Of a stretch of DNA of 64,000 bases, positions 44,426 through 56,148 are shown piece by piece. Within the stretch, counting starts at the first letter, position 1; every line of letters begins with the position of its first letter. The position numbers and the translations under genes were made by a program. The stretch spans positions 159,877,062-159,941,061 of the forward strand of contig CM077676.1 of assembly GCA_039707655.1 (NCBI GenBank), written 5' to 3'. The notes below the pieces were generated by a model. It ran no database searches, was not told where the DNA came from, and saw nothing but the letters and a program-made list of their open reading frames with translations. The DNA is from Elymus sibiricus. Its lineage: Eukaryota; Streptophyta; Magnoliopsida; Poales; Poaceae.

Positions 44426-44990
44426 CACTAGTGCAGAATGGGCCTAAGATGACACATCTATCGCATACCATTTGACCGAACTGGGTACGATGTAGGCACC
44501 ACAAACAGTAGAAAAATAAACTCGTATGCCAGAAGTGCGATGGCCCATGCATCGGGCACGATTTTGAGATGAAGACCATGTGCAATAAGGGACACACAGC
44601 AAACTGTGAATACGCGTGTGCGATAAATCATCATAACACAAACAATTTATATGTCCAAATCGTGTGCGTTGATTGGCAAACGCTTTACAAAAACTAATTG
44701 TGTGCGATTACTTGGAGCATCGCACACTTTGCGTAAAATGAATACTTGTGTGATGATTTGAAAGTAGCGCAAACAGTTTCGAAGGACAACTCATGTGTGA
44801 TAACTCATGACATAGCATACGATTGAATGGTGAGAATTGTGTGCTCTAACGGGCACACAATATTATTAAAGAAATGGTGTGCAATACTAATAACAAGCGT
44901 GCACGGTTTATGGAACAAGACGTGTGCTAGCACGTACCCAGACACTCCAGTCCAGCCATTAATGACGTGCACACCTTCCTTCTTTCCTCT
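44426..44990 (+). mobile_element. Probable CACTA-type terminus
   Basis: It starts cactagtgcagaatgggcct at 44426, a CACTA-class end. Many short subterminal words follow (tgtgcga, gtgtgcgat, gcgcaaac, tgtgtgataa and inversions) over about 500 bp, as is usual near CACTA ends. The opposite end was not found, so it is a fragment or one end only. It could also be another TIR element. Confidence 0.4.
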
Positions 44991-45735
44991 GTTTTCCCTC
45001 TGTGTAATACTATGACGCTACCGCCCGTACCAACCCGCAGACACCCCAGTCTAGTCACTAATGTCGTTATACGCGTGTCCCGCAAAACATGCCACCGCTT
45101 CTTGCCTCTCCACTCATCAGTTTTCCGTCACCAATGAGGCTATAAGCCCCAGGCGCCGGAGACAACGCACCGTAGCCTAGACACAACCCAGCCCGGTACA
45201 CACCTACCATATTCCAAGCATGCCAATCCGCCAAAGCGCCGCCTCCATCGTCAACCTCCTCGACGAGTAGAGCGCCGTCGTCGTTTGGCTAGCCGTCGTG
45301 GACAAAGGCAGCCCGGCGGCCACTCGACGCATAATAGTCATGATGCAGAGGACCCTTGAAGCAGATGAAGCCAGCCACCGCGCCAGAGCACCAGAGTGGC
45401 AACGTCGCGACATGTCCCACTCAAGGGGACGTTGTTGTGGCTGGCTCCAGTGCCCATTGAGAGCCTGATTCCCCGCCAGGAATAGGCAGCGGGCGTCTGC
45501 GCCGCACTTGCAAAATTTCTTATCGGAAATCCAAAGCATGCATCTTACCTCATGTCAAATCGGTTGTGTTGTTAGTGTTTCTTTACAATGTTGATCTACG
45601 GGATTTGCATCTCGTGAGTATATGTGTTGGCAATTGGTTATGTTGTCAGTACTTCACAATTAGGATGATGCATTCCCGTACTTCTCTTAGCTTGGTACTC
45701 ATTGTGTGGTAACTATTTTATTCAACTACACGGGT
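44991..45735. other. Unassigned, GC-rich to AT-rich DNA
   Basis: A minus-strand ORF at 45204-45539 (111 codons) has no recognised similarity and no supporting signals. It may be interior of the CACTA-like element. Confidence 0.3.
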
Positions 45736-46195
45736 GTGTTTCCTGCCCCTATTCTGAATCTCTCTATTCTTGGGCATGTATATGTTTTTGATATTTTATC
45801 TGTTAAAATATTCATTGGAGAAAAATGACATACTTAGAAATTTAGTTTAGTTAGATTTTTCAAAGTTTAGTTATTTTTTAAAAAGATAAAAGTGTTCACA
45901 TCCTCATATCTCATTTTTTTAGGCTACAAAAATTGAAATGTATGGGGTAGTTGCGGTGGATGTGTTTCTTGCCCCTGTTTTGAATCTCTCTAATTCTTGG
46001 GTGTAAGTGGGCATGTATATGTTTTTGATATTTTATCTATTAAAATATTCATTAGAGAAAATTGACATACTTAGAAATTAGTTTTGTTAGATTTTTCAAA
46101 GTTTTAAGTTATTTTAAAAAACAAAACTGTTCATATCCTCGCATCTCATTAGTTTTAGGCTGCAAAAATTGAAATTTAGGGGGTAGTTGTGGCGG
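45736..46195 (+). repeat. Tandem duplication of a ~228-bp AT-rich unit
   Basis: Copy 1 (about 45736-45960) and copy 2 (about 45961-46195) both run from 'gtgtttc-tgcccct' through 'gggcatgtatatgtttttga' to 'ggggtagttg-gg-gg'. They differ by many substitutions and short indels, so the duplication is not recent. Confidence 0.75.
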
Positions 46196-46868
46196 AGCCA
46201 ACCAAAGGCATGTGTGTTGCCAGCGCGCACAAGGAAATCTAATTGTGTCATTTTTGTTGGCATAATTTGGTTGGTGTAGCCAGGAAACCATGGGAGGTTT
46301 TGAGCACTCAGAAGCAACTAGCCAAATTCAAGATTCACAAACAGAGAAGATTTCATTGATGCCCTATATATGTAGACTGTTACATGTTTATTTCATATTT
46401 GTGTTGCTGCTTATTATCGGTCTTAACGATACTGATTAAGTATATTTACTAAGTGTGCACCGTTTTATTGTCATAACAAAGCCAATTGGTACATTGATAT
46501 TTCTCTCGATCGACTAAGAGCATCTCCAACAAGCGCGCTTCGCCTCGGCGCGGTATAATTCTTTTACAACGCCAAAATAGTCTTTTTACGCGCGGGAGCG
46601 ACGAAGAGATTTTCCAGATGCACAAAAACACGGCGCCCAATCCGGTGGCCCCACCTGCAGCAGCCCGCGCGCACAATCCGGTGCCCCAAATTTGCAGCCC
46701 GTGCGCACACCCGTGCGCTAAAGTTTTTTGTGCGTGCTCTATTTTACAGTGTCTGCTGGAGCGCTGTTTTTTTGTCTCCGGCGCACAAAAACGATGGTTT
46801 TTAGCGCATGAGGCATTTTTTCGGCGCCAGTTGGAGATTTTTTTTTTTGCGGGGAAATCATAGGGTCT

Positions 46869-47952
46869 TTATTCCAATGTGACAGATTTACAATCTTCAG
46901 CGACTAGATCACTGATACAAGGAGGAGGGTGCCCCAGCCAACATGCTGTGCTATCCCCTTCTCTACCAAAGTTCGCTAAACAATCTGCAACTCTGTTCTG
47001 TTCTCGTAGAATTTTAACAGGAATAACTACCCTATCATTCAACAAACTCTTAATATCTCTAACCAAATGGCCATATGCCGATCTATCAAGAGAATCATCT
47101 AAAAGTGCTCGAAGCGCCACTGAACAATCGGATTGCAATAAGATCGTAGAACTTGAATGCTCAATCGCCAGCCTCAAACCTTCCCACATAGCATGCAACT
47201 CTGATTCGAGGGCCTCTTTACAATGAAATAATGTAAGACGCAAATATGACATGTCCTTTATCATCCCGAAGAATCATACTTGCACCCGCCGATCCATCTG
47301 AGGGCTTGTAAGAACCATCTGTACACAAAGACACCGAGCCAACAGGAGGGCTTGGCCACGGCGTGCGGGCAGTGACCGGTCTAGGCTGCCTGTCAGGTGG
47401 GAGCGAGTACATTGGAGCTTTTCCTTTGATTATATCATCCACAGAACTTGAACATTGTAAAAAGGTGTTGTAGTAGCTGCTTAAGAATGAACAGGAAACC
47501 TCCAAAGGAGGAACTGTTTTGCCATGAATCAACTCATTCCGAAGATACCAGCTGCGCCATAACACCATCATGATCATACTTCTTGTATGTTCATGTAAAC
47601 CGGCCAAGAGATGAGGCAACCATTCAGCCCCTGTGCATATAATATCCTCCCTTCTTGGTAATGGCCATTGGTTCCTCATAGTGTCCCAAAGAATTGCGGC
47701 ATTTGGGCACACGATCAGGGCATGAAAAGTGGTCTCCTCTTCCCGGTCACAAAGCTTACAGTAACCATTTGTACCAATGTGTCTTCTATATTTCTCCGCT
47801 GCTGTGGGTAAAGAACCCGAAGATACTTGCCATGCAAAGTGTTTCAGCTTTGGTGGAACTAGCGCACCCCACACTAATTTCCAAATTGGTTTGTCTCCCT
47901 GTGGAGAAGAGCTCGTGGCACCAGGGCAAAATTGATCATAATGGCTAGACAT
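46869..47952 (-). pseudogene. LINE G ORF2, 3' part: zf-RVT and RNase H
   Basis: From 47952 the frame shows the zinc-binding RT-associated domain (WGALVPPKLKHFAWQ, then CKLCDREEETTFHALIVCP), followed by the start of an RNase H: SLCTDGSYKPSDGSAG with the first Asp. The frame changes near 47225-47260. The rest is read at 47264-46869: ALESELHAMWEGL (Glu), LLQSDCSVALRAL (Asp) and EQNRVADCLANFG (Asp). An RNase H after zf-RVT is typical of plant L1 elements. A stop at 48025-48027 separates this part from RT in the same frame. Confidence 0.85.
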
Positions 47953-48024
47953 AGCAAAGTTGTAAGCAGATTTTACTGTGAGGATACCAGACTTTTCCCA
48001 CGGCCAGGAAATGAAATCCTCCTG

Positions 48025-49608
48025 CTACCTCGGGTAAATGTGGATACTCTGAATAGAATCAACATCCACTTGACAAAAGTGTTGCTGCAACAGGGTTAGT
48101 TTCCAGTTACCGCGATCATCCAGGAAGTCTGCAACTTTATTTAGGCGGCAATTTCTCTTCGGCAAGATAGGGGTAAAAGGTGGTCCGCGTGGGATCCAAG
48201 GGTCCCTCCATGCCCGAATGTTTTCGCCATTACCAACACGCCATAACATGCCACGTTTTAATAATTCTAGACCATGCTCAATTCCTTTCCAAACCGCAGA
48301 ACTGTTGCTTGGGAATACCGTATCCACCAGACTCCCATTAGGGAAGTATTTTGCTCGAAGGAGTCTAGCACACGGTGAATCCGGGGTTGTTAAGAGCCTC
48401 CAAGCTTCCTTAGCTAGCAAGGCTTGGTTATAAGCTCTGATGTCACGAAAGCCAATACCCCCCTTTGACTTTGGTAGAGTTAGTTTATCCCAGGCCATCC
48501 ATGCCATCTTCATTCTACCATTTTCCACACCCCACCAATATTGTCTCATCATCTTTGATAAATCATCACAAACCGAGAAGGGAAGTTTGAAGATACTCAT
48601 AACATAAACCGGAATGGCTTGCGCCACCGATTTTATTAACACTTCCTTGCTTGCATGGGAAGAGAATCTCTCACTCCAATCCACTAATCTTTTGCTCAAT
48701 CGAGATTGCAACGATTCGAACCTGCCTTTATGCATCCTGCCTTCCGAGACAGGAAGACCCAAGTATTTTGGTTCGAACTCATGTTGCGTTACCTCCAAAA
48801 TCTGTTTTACCTCATCAACAACTAGGCTAGGACATCCATCGGAAAAGAGGATGGAACACTTCGAGGGATTAATAAGTTGACCCGTCGCTGAAGCATACGT
48901 GTTCAAGACATCCTTGACGATTGCCGCTTGGTCACTGGATGCCCGAAAGAATAGAAGGGAGTCATCTGCAAACAACAAGTGTGATATAGCAGGAGCCCTC
49001 CTACAGATTTTGATAGCCTCCAATCCACCTCCTTGTACCGCATTGTGAAGAAGTGCAGACATAGCATCAGCAACAAAGCGGAATAGGAAAGGAGATAAAG
49101 GATCACCTTGACGCAAACCACGGGAAGGTGAAAATTGCTCCAAGAGTCGTCCGTTGAATTTTACCGAGTACTTGACAGAGCGGACACACTCCATCACTTG
49201 AGAGACCCATTGGGGCTCAAAACCCCATTTCAATAGTGCTTGTTCCAGAAACTTCGAAAGATCGAGTTTATAAGCACAAAAGTCAGCACCATTGGATGAC
49301 GTCTGAATATGATGGATACATTCGAAGGCAATAATTGAATTATCTGTAATCAAACGACCTGGAATGAATGCGCTTTGATTTTCAGAGATAAGATCTGTCA
49401 GGAGAGGGCGCAGTCGATTAACCAGACATTTTGACACAATCTTGTAGACCACGTTACATAAAGATATAGGGCGAGAATCTTTGAGGCAAACCGGGTGCTG
49501 GACCTTAGGGATTAACACAATAGCAGTGTCGTTTACCCCACTTGGCGTGCGCCTTGACACAAAAAACTCCTGACCGCCGCAATGATCTCTTGCTTTAAGC
49601 AGTCCCAA
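48025..49608 (-). pseudogene. LINE G ORF2: reverse transcriptase
   Basis: Non-LTR RT with motifs in order: RPISLCNVVYKIVSKCL, ENQSAFIPGRLITDN, KLDLS (motif A), SRGLRQGDPLSPFLF (motif B), LLFADDSLLF (motif C, FADD), then GLPVSEGR and the thumb and connection region YWWGVENGRMKMAWMAWDKL. Directly after the motif A Asp region about eight residues usual in this family are missing without loss of frame (plus-strand position about 49258). The 5' end of this frame joins the preceding part by a frameshift in a short A/T run near 49560. Ends at a stop (48025-48027). Confidence 0.9.
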
Positions 49609-49803
49609 TTTCTCTGATAAAACCGAGACGGAAAACCGTCCGGCCCGGGAGCTTTCAGCGGGCCAATTTGAAACAAAGCATCGGAAATTTCCGCATCTGA
49701 AAACGGCGCCAACAATTTCTCATTCATCTCATCAGTCACTTTGGACAGAATATGATCCAACACACTGGCGGGAGACAAGGTTGGATCGTTTGTATACACT
49801 TCC
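49533..49803 (-). pseudogene. LINE G ORF2: fragment between endonuclease and RT, left of element E
   Basis: It reads DEMNEKLLAPFSDAEISDAL and GPLKAPGPDGFPSRFYQRNW, the conserved RT entry block. It is in the same frame as the fragment at 54844-55076 once E and one duplication copy are removed. Confidence 0.8.
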
Positions 49804-50420
49804 TGTCGTGGTTTTGTCACGGCAGATGTCCTCGTGAAAAGGACTTAGCGGTGAGGCCATCGCAACTAGGTGGTAGCTTGAACGGGGTTGGTCAGAATCG
49901 AGAGACGCGCGTTTTACCCAGGTTCGGCCCCTCGCGGTGGAGGTAACAGCCTACATCCTGCTTGATTGCTATTGATGATGATCTCGATTACAAGGGTGCT
50001 CTTTCGCTACCTCTAATCTCAAGAGCTATTGATCTGTCTCTCTTCACCCCTCCCTCTTGGGGTGCCTTGCCCCTCCTTATATAAGTTGAAGGGGCCGGCT
50101 TACATGTAGAGTCCTAGTAGGACTACAACAAGTCGAATCTTAGTCCTGGTCTTTTCTTCCGAACTGATCTACCCAGGCTGGGTCTTCTCTCTGGGCCGGG
50201 TCTCCCAAGCCGGGTCATCTCTCCGGGCCGGGTCTCCCAGGCCGGGTCATCTCTCCGGGCCTTCTCTGCGAGCCAGCCCATTGGGCTCCTATCAAGCCGG
50301 CCTCCTGCCGGGTCTCGTCCCTGGGCCCTGGATTCCTCCTCGTCATCTTGTCTTAACCCGGAAAACGGGGCGACCCATAGAGCCTTCAAACTCTAGGCCG
50401 GGTCAAACCTTTAGCCGGGC
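49804..50420 (-). repeat. 3' LTR of element E
   Basis: It matches 54213-54790 almost base for base, with an extra ~16 bp (cggaaaacggggcgac) near 50358. It lacks the terminal 'gtggggaatatccccaaca' of the other copy, so a small deletion removed its start and the purine tract. Confidence 0.8.
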
Positions 50421-53400
50421 AATTGACGTAGAAGGAGAACAAACCAATGTTAATCCGGCAGATCCAGCTGCCGGGTCTCAACCATCAATCACTCTGCAAG
50501 CTTGAACTTGCTTTGAAAAACTTGATAGAAAATAGCCCAATCGTGGCTTGTAATAGTTTTTGAGCGTGAAACTGCATAGTCCGCCAATGCCATCAAGCAC
50601 TTTAATATTTTGCCTGTGAACTGATGATGCTTTTGCGATGAAAGAAATCCTTGGCCGTGGTTGCAGTGCAACCCGGCAAATATGTGTGAAAAAATTCATA
50701 AGTGTTGTAGTCTTGTACAAAGCACATGTTGAATAACCCAAAACCCGGTCAATTAAATGACCAGGTATCATATGTGACCCGGCTGGATTTGTAACCCGGG
50801 AATTTAGAAGAATTGATATCTCAATCATTCAATACTGGTTATGATAAACCATGATGAAGATCCAGCCATTTTGGCTATCAAAGATTCATTTGTTCCTGTG
50901 GAGTCACAATGTAACCCGGTTTGAAAACCGGCTCCTGCAACATACACAAATATGTTCATGCATATATGATGCATTGTATGATGATGCAATGTATGATGAT
51001 GTATGTGTATGATAACAGAGTATAAAAATGTCGGCTTTCAAGTCACGACATAAGACTGGCTTTCAAGGCTCGAGTCTGATTCGCTTCTGTGAAGCAGGCT
51101 TTTTGGCCTCTTTTGGTTTGTCCTATCTCTCTGAAAGCCGGCTCTCACGCAACCAATCGAGCATTTTAACTCTGATGAATTCAGGGTCACCTTTGTGATT
51201 GACTCATCAGGCGTACGCCGGGTCGCTTTTTAGGGAGTAGCATCTTGCTGACAGGCAGGTTTAACCAAGTATATTTTGGCATCTCACCGGGTTAAAAGGG
51301 TTTTGTAAGCTAAACTCGATGAGTTGGAAGCCCCCAAGTAACCGTATGATCATGGAAAAGCTCGGCATAGGATATGCAGGAGACAATGCTACTACCGCAA
51401 AACATCTGGGGTCCAGATAAGCCAGCATTCCTTTGATCATTATTGAGCAGGCCGGGCCATCCTTGAGGCCAGGTCCTGTAGCAGGTTGGGTCTTGACCGC
51501 GGATAATTCCCCTGACAATACCGATGTTTAGACTGCGCATCATGGCAACTAGTCTTCTTTGGTAACCTTTCTTTCTCGCCAATAAGGCAGCAGCCCCCGG
51601 GCACCGGGTTGTCTTCCTCGCAATGACTGGCTGTGGCATAAGCCGGCATATAGCTGGCAGCTGATAGCTGAAATGTATTGAAACCAGAAGCGTGTGGCGA
51701 GTTGATGATCTTCGCGACGCTTGTTGTATGTCCTTGGCGTTTGATAACGCGATGTGAAGCCGCGGTAGGTTGAGGTTGACCGTGGCGGGTCATAGATGAT
51801 CCCGTATCAGTTGTGTCAGTAATCCGGCCGATGGTTTGTCCCGGCTGTTTGTTGAAGTTAACCAAAACACAGCGGCGGCAACTTGTGCGCCTGTCCATTG
51901 AGCCATCCGGTGCAGACAGAGGCTGATAATATGTTGTTATTTGCTTCAGAGTTGTTGGAGTAGACCGGGCCACGGAGGCGGCAGCGTCCGTTGGAGTAGT
52001 TCGTGCAAACGGGCGCGAATCCGGTGTGTTGATGTAGATATCGTAGTCGGCCGGTAACCCGGCACGGATACGGGGGTCGCCCGTGGCGTTGTAAGCGCGG
52101 ACGCGCGAGTCGGCCGCGGCTTGTAAGTCGGCGCGGACGGGCGAGTCGGCCGCGGGCGCGGACGGATGAATCGGCCGCGACGTGAGCAGATGAGTCGGAC
52201 GTGTGTTGATGTAGACCAAACCGCATAGGCGGCGGTTTGCACACACATTCATCGTTCAATGCGGCACAGTCGGATGCTGGCGCATGATAATGTTGGCGCG
52301 AGCTCTATATCCGTGGCATGACGATCGCTCTTGCAGTGAATAATTGTCCTGCATAAAAAGTATCGCCAGCCAGAGTAATTGTTCTTCGGAAAAATAAAAA
52401 TGTACCAATAAAAATAGACCGGATGGATTTCACCTGATTCGTCCGGATGGCAGATGATCCTTTATATAGCTTCGTGGATCACCTCCAGTAATTTCAATGG
52501 CGAGTTAGCCACTCTCTCCGGCGGAGGCAAGGCGGCTTGCCACAGAAACACAGCGACTCGGAACGAGGCCGAACAGGGGTGGCACAGCGCGAGGTCACAG
52601 CGGCGACGACGGTGTCCGGCGAGGGCGGCGGCTTGAAGCGCGACCGTAGCGGAACCAGAGCTGGGCGGCTCGGAACGGACCGGCTGGGCAGACCAGGGCA
52701 GCGGAGTCGAGTCCGTGCCTACATCCCGCGTCCTCCTCCAGGTCGTGCTGACCCTTCCACTTTTTTTTCAACCGGCTTACTACTTATCTTTCTCTTCTTT
52801 GAACACCAGGCCAGAGCTGGCTGCTGGAGCGGCGGGGAGCCAGCTCGCCCGCGAGCCGGAGGCGAAGCAACGAGGTGGCTCGGCGGGGCAAGCGGTGAGG
52901 CGAGCGCCATGGCGATGACGAGGCGGCGGATGCGAGTCCCGATGGCAGCAAGACAGGGCTGATTTGGAGCGGCGAGACAGTCCGGCGCGGCAGCTTGGTG
53001 ACGATGGAGGCGGCTCGGGCGGCCGGCTCAAGGCAATCGGGTCGTCGACGCGACAGAGGCGAGTTGGCGGTGGTGAGCACGGCGGCGACTTGACGCGAGA
53101 ACAGCTCCCTGCCTGCGGAGTCGCGCGGGGATGGGCCGCAGCGGCGGGTGAGACGGCAGGGCCGTGCGGCGGCTCGTAGCGGCTGTCGGTGACTCAGAGC
53201 AGAGGCGGATCGGCGGTTGGACACGGCGGCGAAGGCGAACCCGGCCCGACGCGAGCGGCTCGAGGCGACGGCTGAGACGGCAGGGCCGTGCGGCGGCCCG
53301 CGGCGGCTGTCGGAGACTCGGAGTAGAGGTGGATCGGCGGTTGGACACGGTGGCGACTCGAAGGTGAATCCGACAGAGGCGAGGCCGGGCCGGCGGAAGT

Positions 53401-54192
53401 GACGGTGAACTGGGCCCCGACGGCGGAGGCGACGAGGCGGGGTGAGGCCACAGCCGTGGCCGGAGCGGCGGCGGAGACGGGTGCCTCGAGGCGAGGCCAC
53501 GGGCGCAGACGATGTGGCGGCTCGTAGCTTGACGGCGGGTTGGAGAGGCACAGCCGTGGCCTCCGTGGGGGAGGCGTCAGGCGGCTTGACGCAAAGTGCG
53601 ACGGCAGATGAGGTGCCGGCGAGGGACGGGCCGCAGCGGTGGCTTTAGGCAGGCGACTCAGCAAGGGGAGGCCGCGACTTGGAGCGGAGGAGGCAGACCA
53701 GCGAGGCGGCTCGGGCCGGCTCGAAGCGCGACGACGGAGGCGGGTCGGCCCTGGCGAGGCCGCGGCGGAGCTAGCCACGGTAGAGGCGGCGGCCGGCGGC
53801 TCGCGCCCGAGCGAGGGGAGGTGTGGCGCAGAGGTGATGTGACTTTGGGTTGACGAGTCCACGCCCACGTCCTCCAGCTCGTGGCCTTCTCTCTCTCTTT
53901 TTTTTTGATCCGGTCAATGGATACAGTGGCAGGAGGTCTCCTTGAGACGTATAATTGTAGGACGGCTGTCGGTCTTGGCGACTTGAAAACAATCAAATAA
54001 ATCGCGGAATGGCGGCAGACAAAAACCGCAACCCTATTTTTTCTCGAAATTAAATCCCACGGATTGTAAATCTGGACTGATGAACTTGAAGCTGATGCAG
54101 ATCCTTCTGAGCTGGGTCTTCTTCATCTGGCCAATCGCGAGCTTCTCGATCCCAAGAGGAGCTCCCTCCAAGAACACAACACCACCGTGCAG
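50421..54192 (-). other. Interior of element E, no recognised genes
   Basis: The part to about 52450 is of moderate composition with CCGGGTT/AACCCGG words. 52500-53870 is very GC-rich with overlapping open frames on all strands, which is expected from composition and the lack of stop triplets. A duplicated ~124-bp block (about 53150 and 53274, 'gagacggcagggccgtgcgg') lies there. It could include captured host DNA, but nothing identifies it. Confidence 0.5.
53150..53397. repeat. Tandem duplication of ~124 bp in element E
   Basis: 'gagacggcagggccgtgcgg' starts at 53150 and 53274, and 'ggatcggcggttggacacgg' follows in both copies. They differ by some substitutions. Confidence 0.7.
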
Positions 54193-54210
54193 GCCCCACG
54201 GTGGGCGCCA
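54193..54210 (-). promoter_or_regulatory. Primer binding site of element E (tRNA-Lys type)
   Basis: The plus strand gccccacggtgggcgcca is the inverse of TGGCGCCCACCGTGGGGC, complementary to the 3' end of a plant tRNA-Lys. It lies 2 bp from the 5' LTR (54213). Confidence 0.75.
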
Positions 54211-54212
54211 AC

Positions 54213-54838
54213 TATCGTGGTTTTGTCACGGCAGATGTCCTCGTGAAAAGGACTTAGTGGTGAGGCCATCGCAACTAGGTGGTAGCTTGAACGGGGTTGG
54301 TCGGAATCGAGAGACGCGTGTTTTACCCAGGTTCGGCCCCTCGCGGTGGAGGTAAAAGCCTACATCCTGCTTGATTACTATTGATGATGATCACGATTAC
54401 AAGGGTGCTCTTTCGCTACCTCTAATCTCAAGAGCTATTGATCTGTCTCTCTTCACCCCTCCCTCTTGGGGTGCCTTGCCCCTCCTTATATAAGTTGAAG
54501 GGGCCGGCTTACATGTAGAGTCCTAGTAGGACTACAACAAGTCGAATCTTAGTCCTGGTCTTTTCTTCCGAACTGATCTACCCAGGCTGGGTCTTCTCTC
54601 TGGGCCGGGTCTCCCAAGCCGGGTCATCTCTCCGGGCCGGGTCTCCCAGGCCGGGTCATCTCTCCGGGCCTTCTCTGCGAGCCAGCCCATTGGGCTCCTG
54701 TCAAGCCGGCCTCCTGCCGGGTCTCGTCCCTGGGCCCTGGATTCCTCCTCGTCATATTGTCTTAACCCATAGAGCCTTCAAACTCTAGGCCGGGTCAAAC
54801 CTTTAGCCGGGTTATAGCCGTGGGGAATATCCCCAACA
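54213..54838 (-). repeat. 5' LTR of element E (626 bp)
   Basis: On the minus strand it runs TGTTGGGGATATTCCCCACGG...CCACGATA. The final CA has become TA. A palindromic TATA segment cttatataag is at 54485-54494. The terminal ggggatattcccc is itself an inverted repeat. Confidence 0.8.
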
Positions 54839-54843
54839 CTTCC

Positions 54844-55076
54844 TGAAAATACGATGCCGCCATACGTTCCATCTCCGTAGGCGCATTACACCATGATCCG
54901 TCATCTTTCTGTGGCCTTCTGATATTATTCCTCCTTGCCCTCCATACAGCCTGACGGTGGAAATATTGGGTGTTCCGATCGCCTTCTTTCAACCAAGTAA
55001 TGCGGCTACGTTGGAGCCACATCATTTCTTCTCTATACAATAACTCATCCAAGCTCTCCATCTTATGTCTTATCAA
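54844..55076 (-). pseudogene. LINE G ORF2: linker between endonuclease and RT, right of element E
   Basis: It reads [33 protein letters not shown] and ASYFQEV, the conserved plant LINE segment between endonuclease and RT. It is split from 49803 by element E at a CTTCC target. The frame change relative to the endonuclease lies near 55145. Confidence 0.8.
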
Positions 55077-55140
55077 TAACCGATCAGCACTGGAAGTTTG
55101 TAGCTTCTCAAGTTCCTGTCGGAGATCTTGAATCTGTTTC

Positions 55141-56148
55141 TCAACCTGGCCAAAAATTCTCCTTACTCCATTTTCTAAGGTCAGCCATAACAGACTTCAG
55201 GGAATTTGCAACGTCACCCAGATCGCCCTTTGGTCTGACCCGAGCCCATGACTTCGCTATCACCGCAGGTAGTCTGCTATCTCTTTCCCACATAATTTCG
55301 TATTTGGGGGCACCTCGATGTCGTTTATCTTCAGCCACATCAAGGTCTAACAAAATAGGACAGTGGTCTGACCGAGGAGAGACCAAATGCTGCACCCTCG
55401 CATACGGAAACATGTCCTTCCAGTCAACATTAGCACACGCACGATCTAGCCGAACCCGCACATTACCATGCCCAACCTGGCCATTATCATATGTATACAG
55501 AGCACCTAAGAATCCTAGATCAACAAGTTCGCACACTAACAGGGTATCTCTGAACTCCTCCATCTGGCTCTCGCTTCTGCTTGTTCTAGAGAAATGCTCG
55601 TGTTGCCATAGAGCCTCGTTGTAATCACCACATACTAGCCAGGGTAAGTTTGAGGTCCCCCGAAGCCTTACGAGGTGCTCCCATATGCGGTAGCGATTCT
55701 CTACCCGTGGCTCCCCGTAGACAAAGGTTGATCTCCAAGCATGTCCCGAGCCTTGGTCAAAAATGCTCACATCAATATATCTCTTACATGATTCTAACAC
55801 TGTGACTTGGAGGGAGTCGTCCCAGAACAATGCTAATCCCCCACCACGGCCTTCACAGTCCACACCAGCAAAGCCTTTTAGTCCCAACTTCCACTTCAAA
55901 CGCACAACTTTAGCACAGGTCTGTCTTGTTTCAGCCAAGAAAACAAACCTGGGGGAATGGGCTTTTACAAGAGCCCCAACTTCCCAAACTGTCCGGCGGT
56001 TCCCCACCCCCGGCAGTTCCAAAACATGTGACTCATTGGGACTGGCGGCGCTCCGCCTGGGAGCCCGCCGAAAACTTATCAGAATCAGACTTCTAACCAT
56101 CCATCTTTGCACGTTTGCTCCCTTCACTACTAGTCGGTGACGCCTCAT
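55141..56148 (-). pseudogene. LINE G ORF2: AP-type endonuclease
   Basis: Endonuclease/exonuclease/phosphatase fold with FVFLAETRQTCAKV (Glu), GRGGGLALFWDD, WLVCGDYNEAL (Asp, Asn), LGFLGALYTYDNGQVG, VRVRLDRACANVDW and VSPRSDHCPILLDLD (Ser-Asp-His) in the normal order. It nicks target DNA during insertion. The start overlaps the end of ORF1 by about 55 bp. The first ~45 residues of the ORF may belong upstream. The frame breaks near 55145. Confidence 0.85.

Larger units (their letters stand above)
49804..54838 (-). mobile_element. Element E: non-autonomous LTR retrotransposon inserted in LINE G
   Basis: It is flanked by a perfect duplication CTTCC (49799-49803 and 54839-54843). The LTRs are 49804 to about 50420 (3', truncated by about 25 bp at its inner end) and 54213-54838 (5'). 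A PBS next to the right LTR gives minus orientation. The 3.8 kb interior has no gag or pol, so it was mobilised in trans. Many GCCGGGT/ACCCGGC words give it a distinct composition. Confidence 0.85.

Noticed and set aside
45204..45539. 111-codon minus-strand ORF
   Set aside because: No recognisable motif. It is likely chance within a possible CACTA fragment.
52784..53868. Long overlapping ORFs on both strands in element E (for example 52784-53551 minus)
   Set aside because: Extreme GC content removes stop codons. The products are Arg/Pro/Ala-rich without motifs, and a tandem duplication lies inside.
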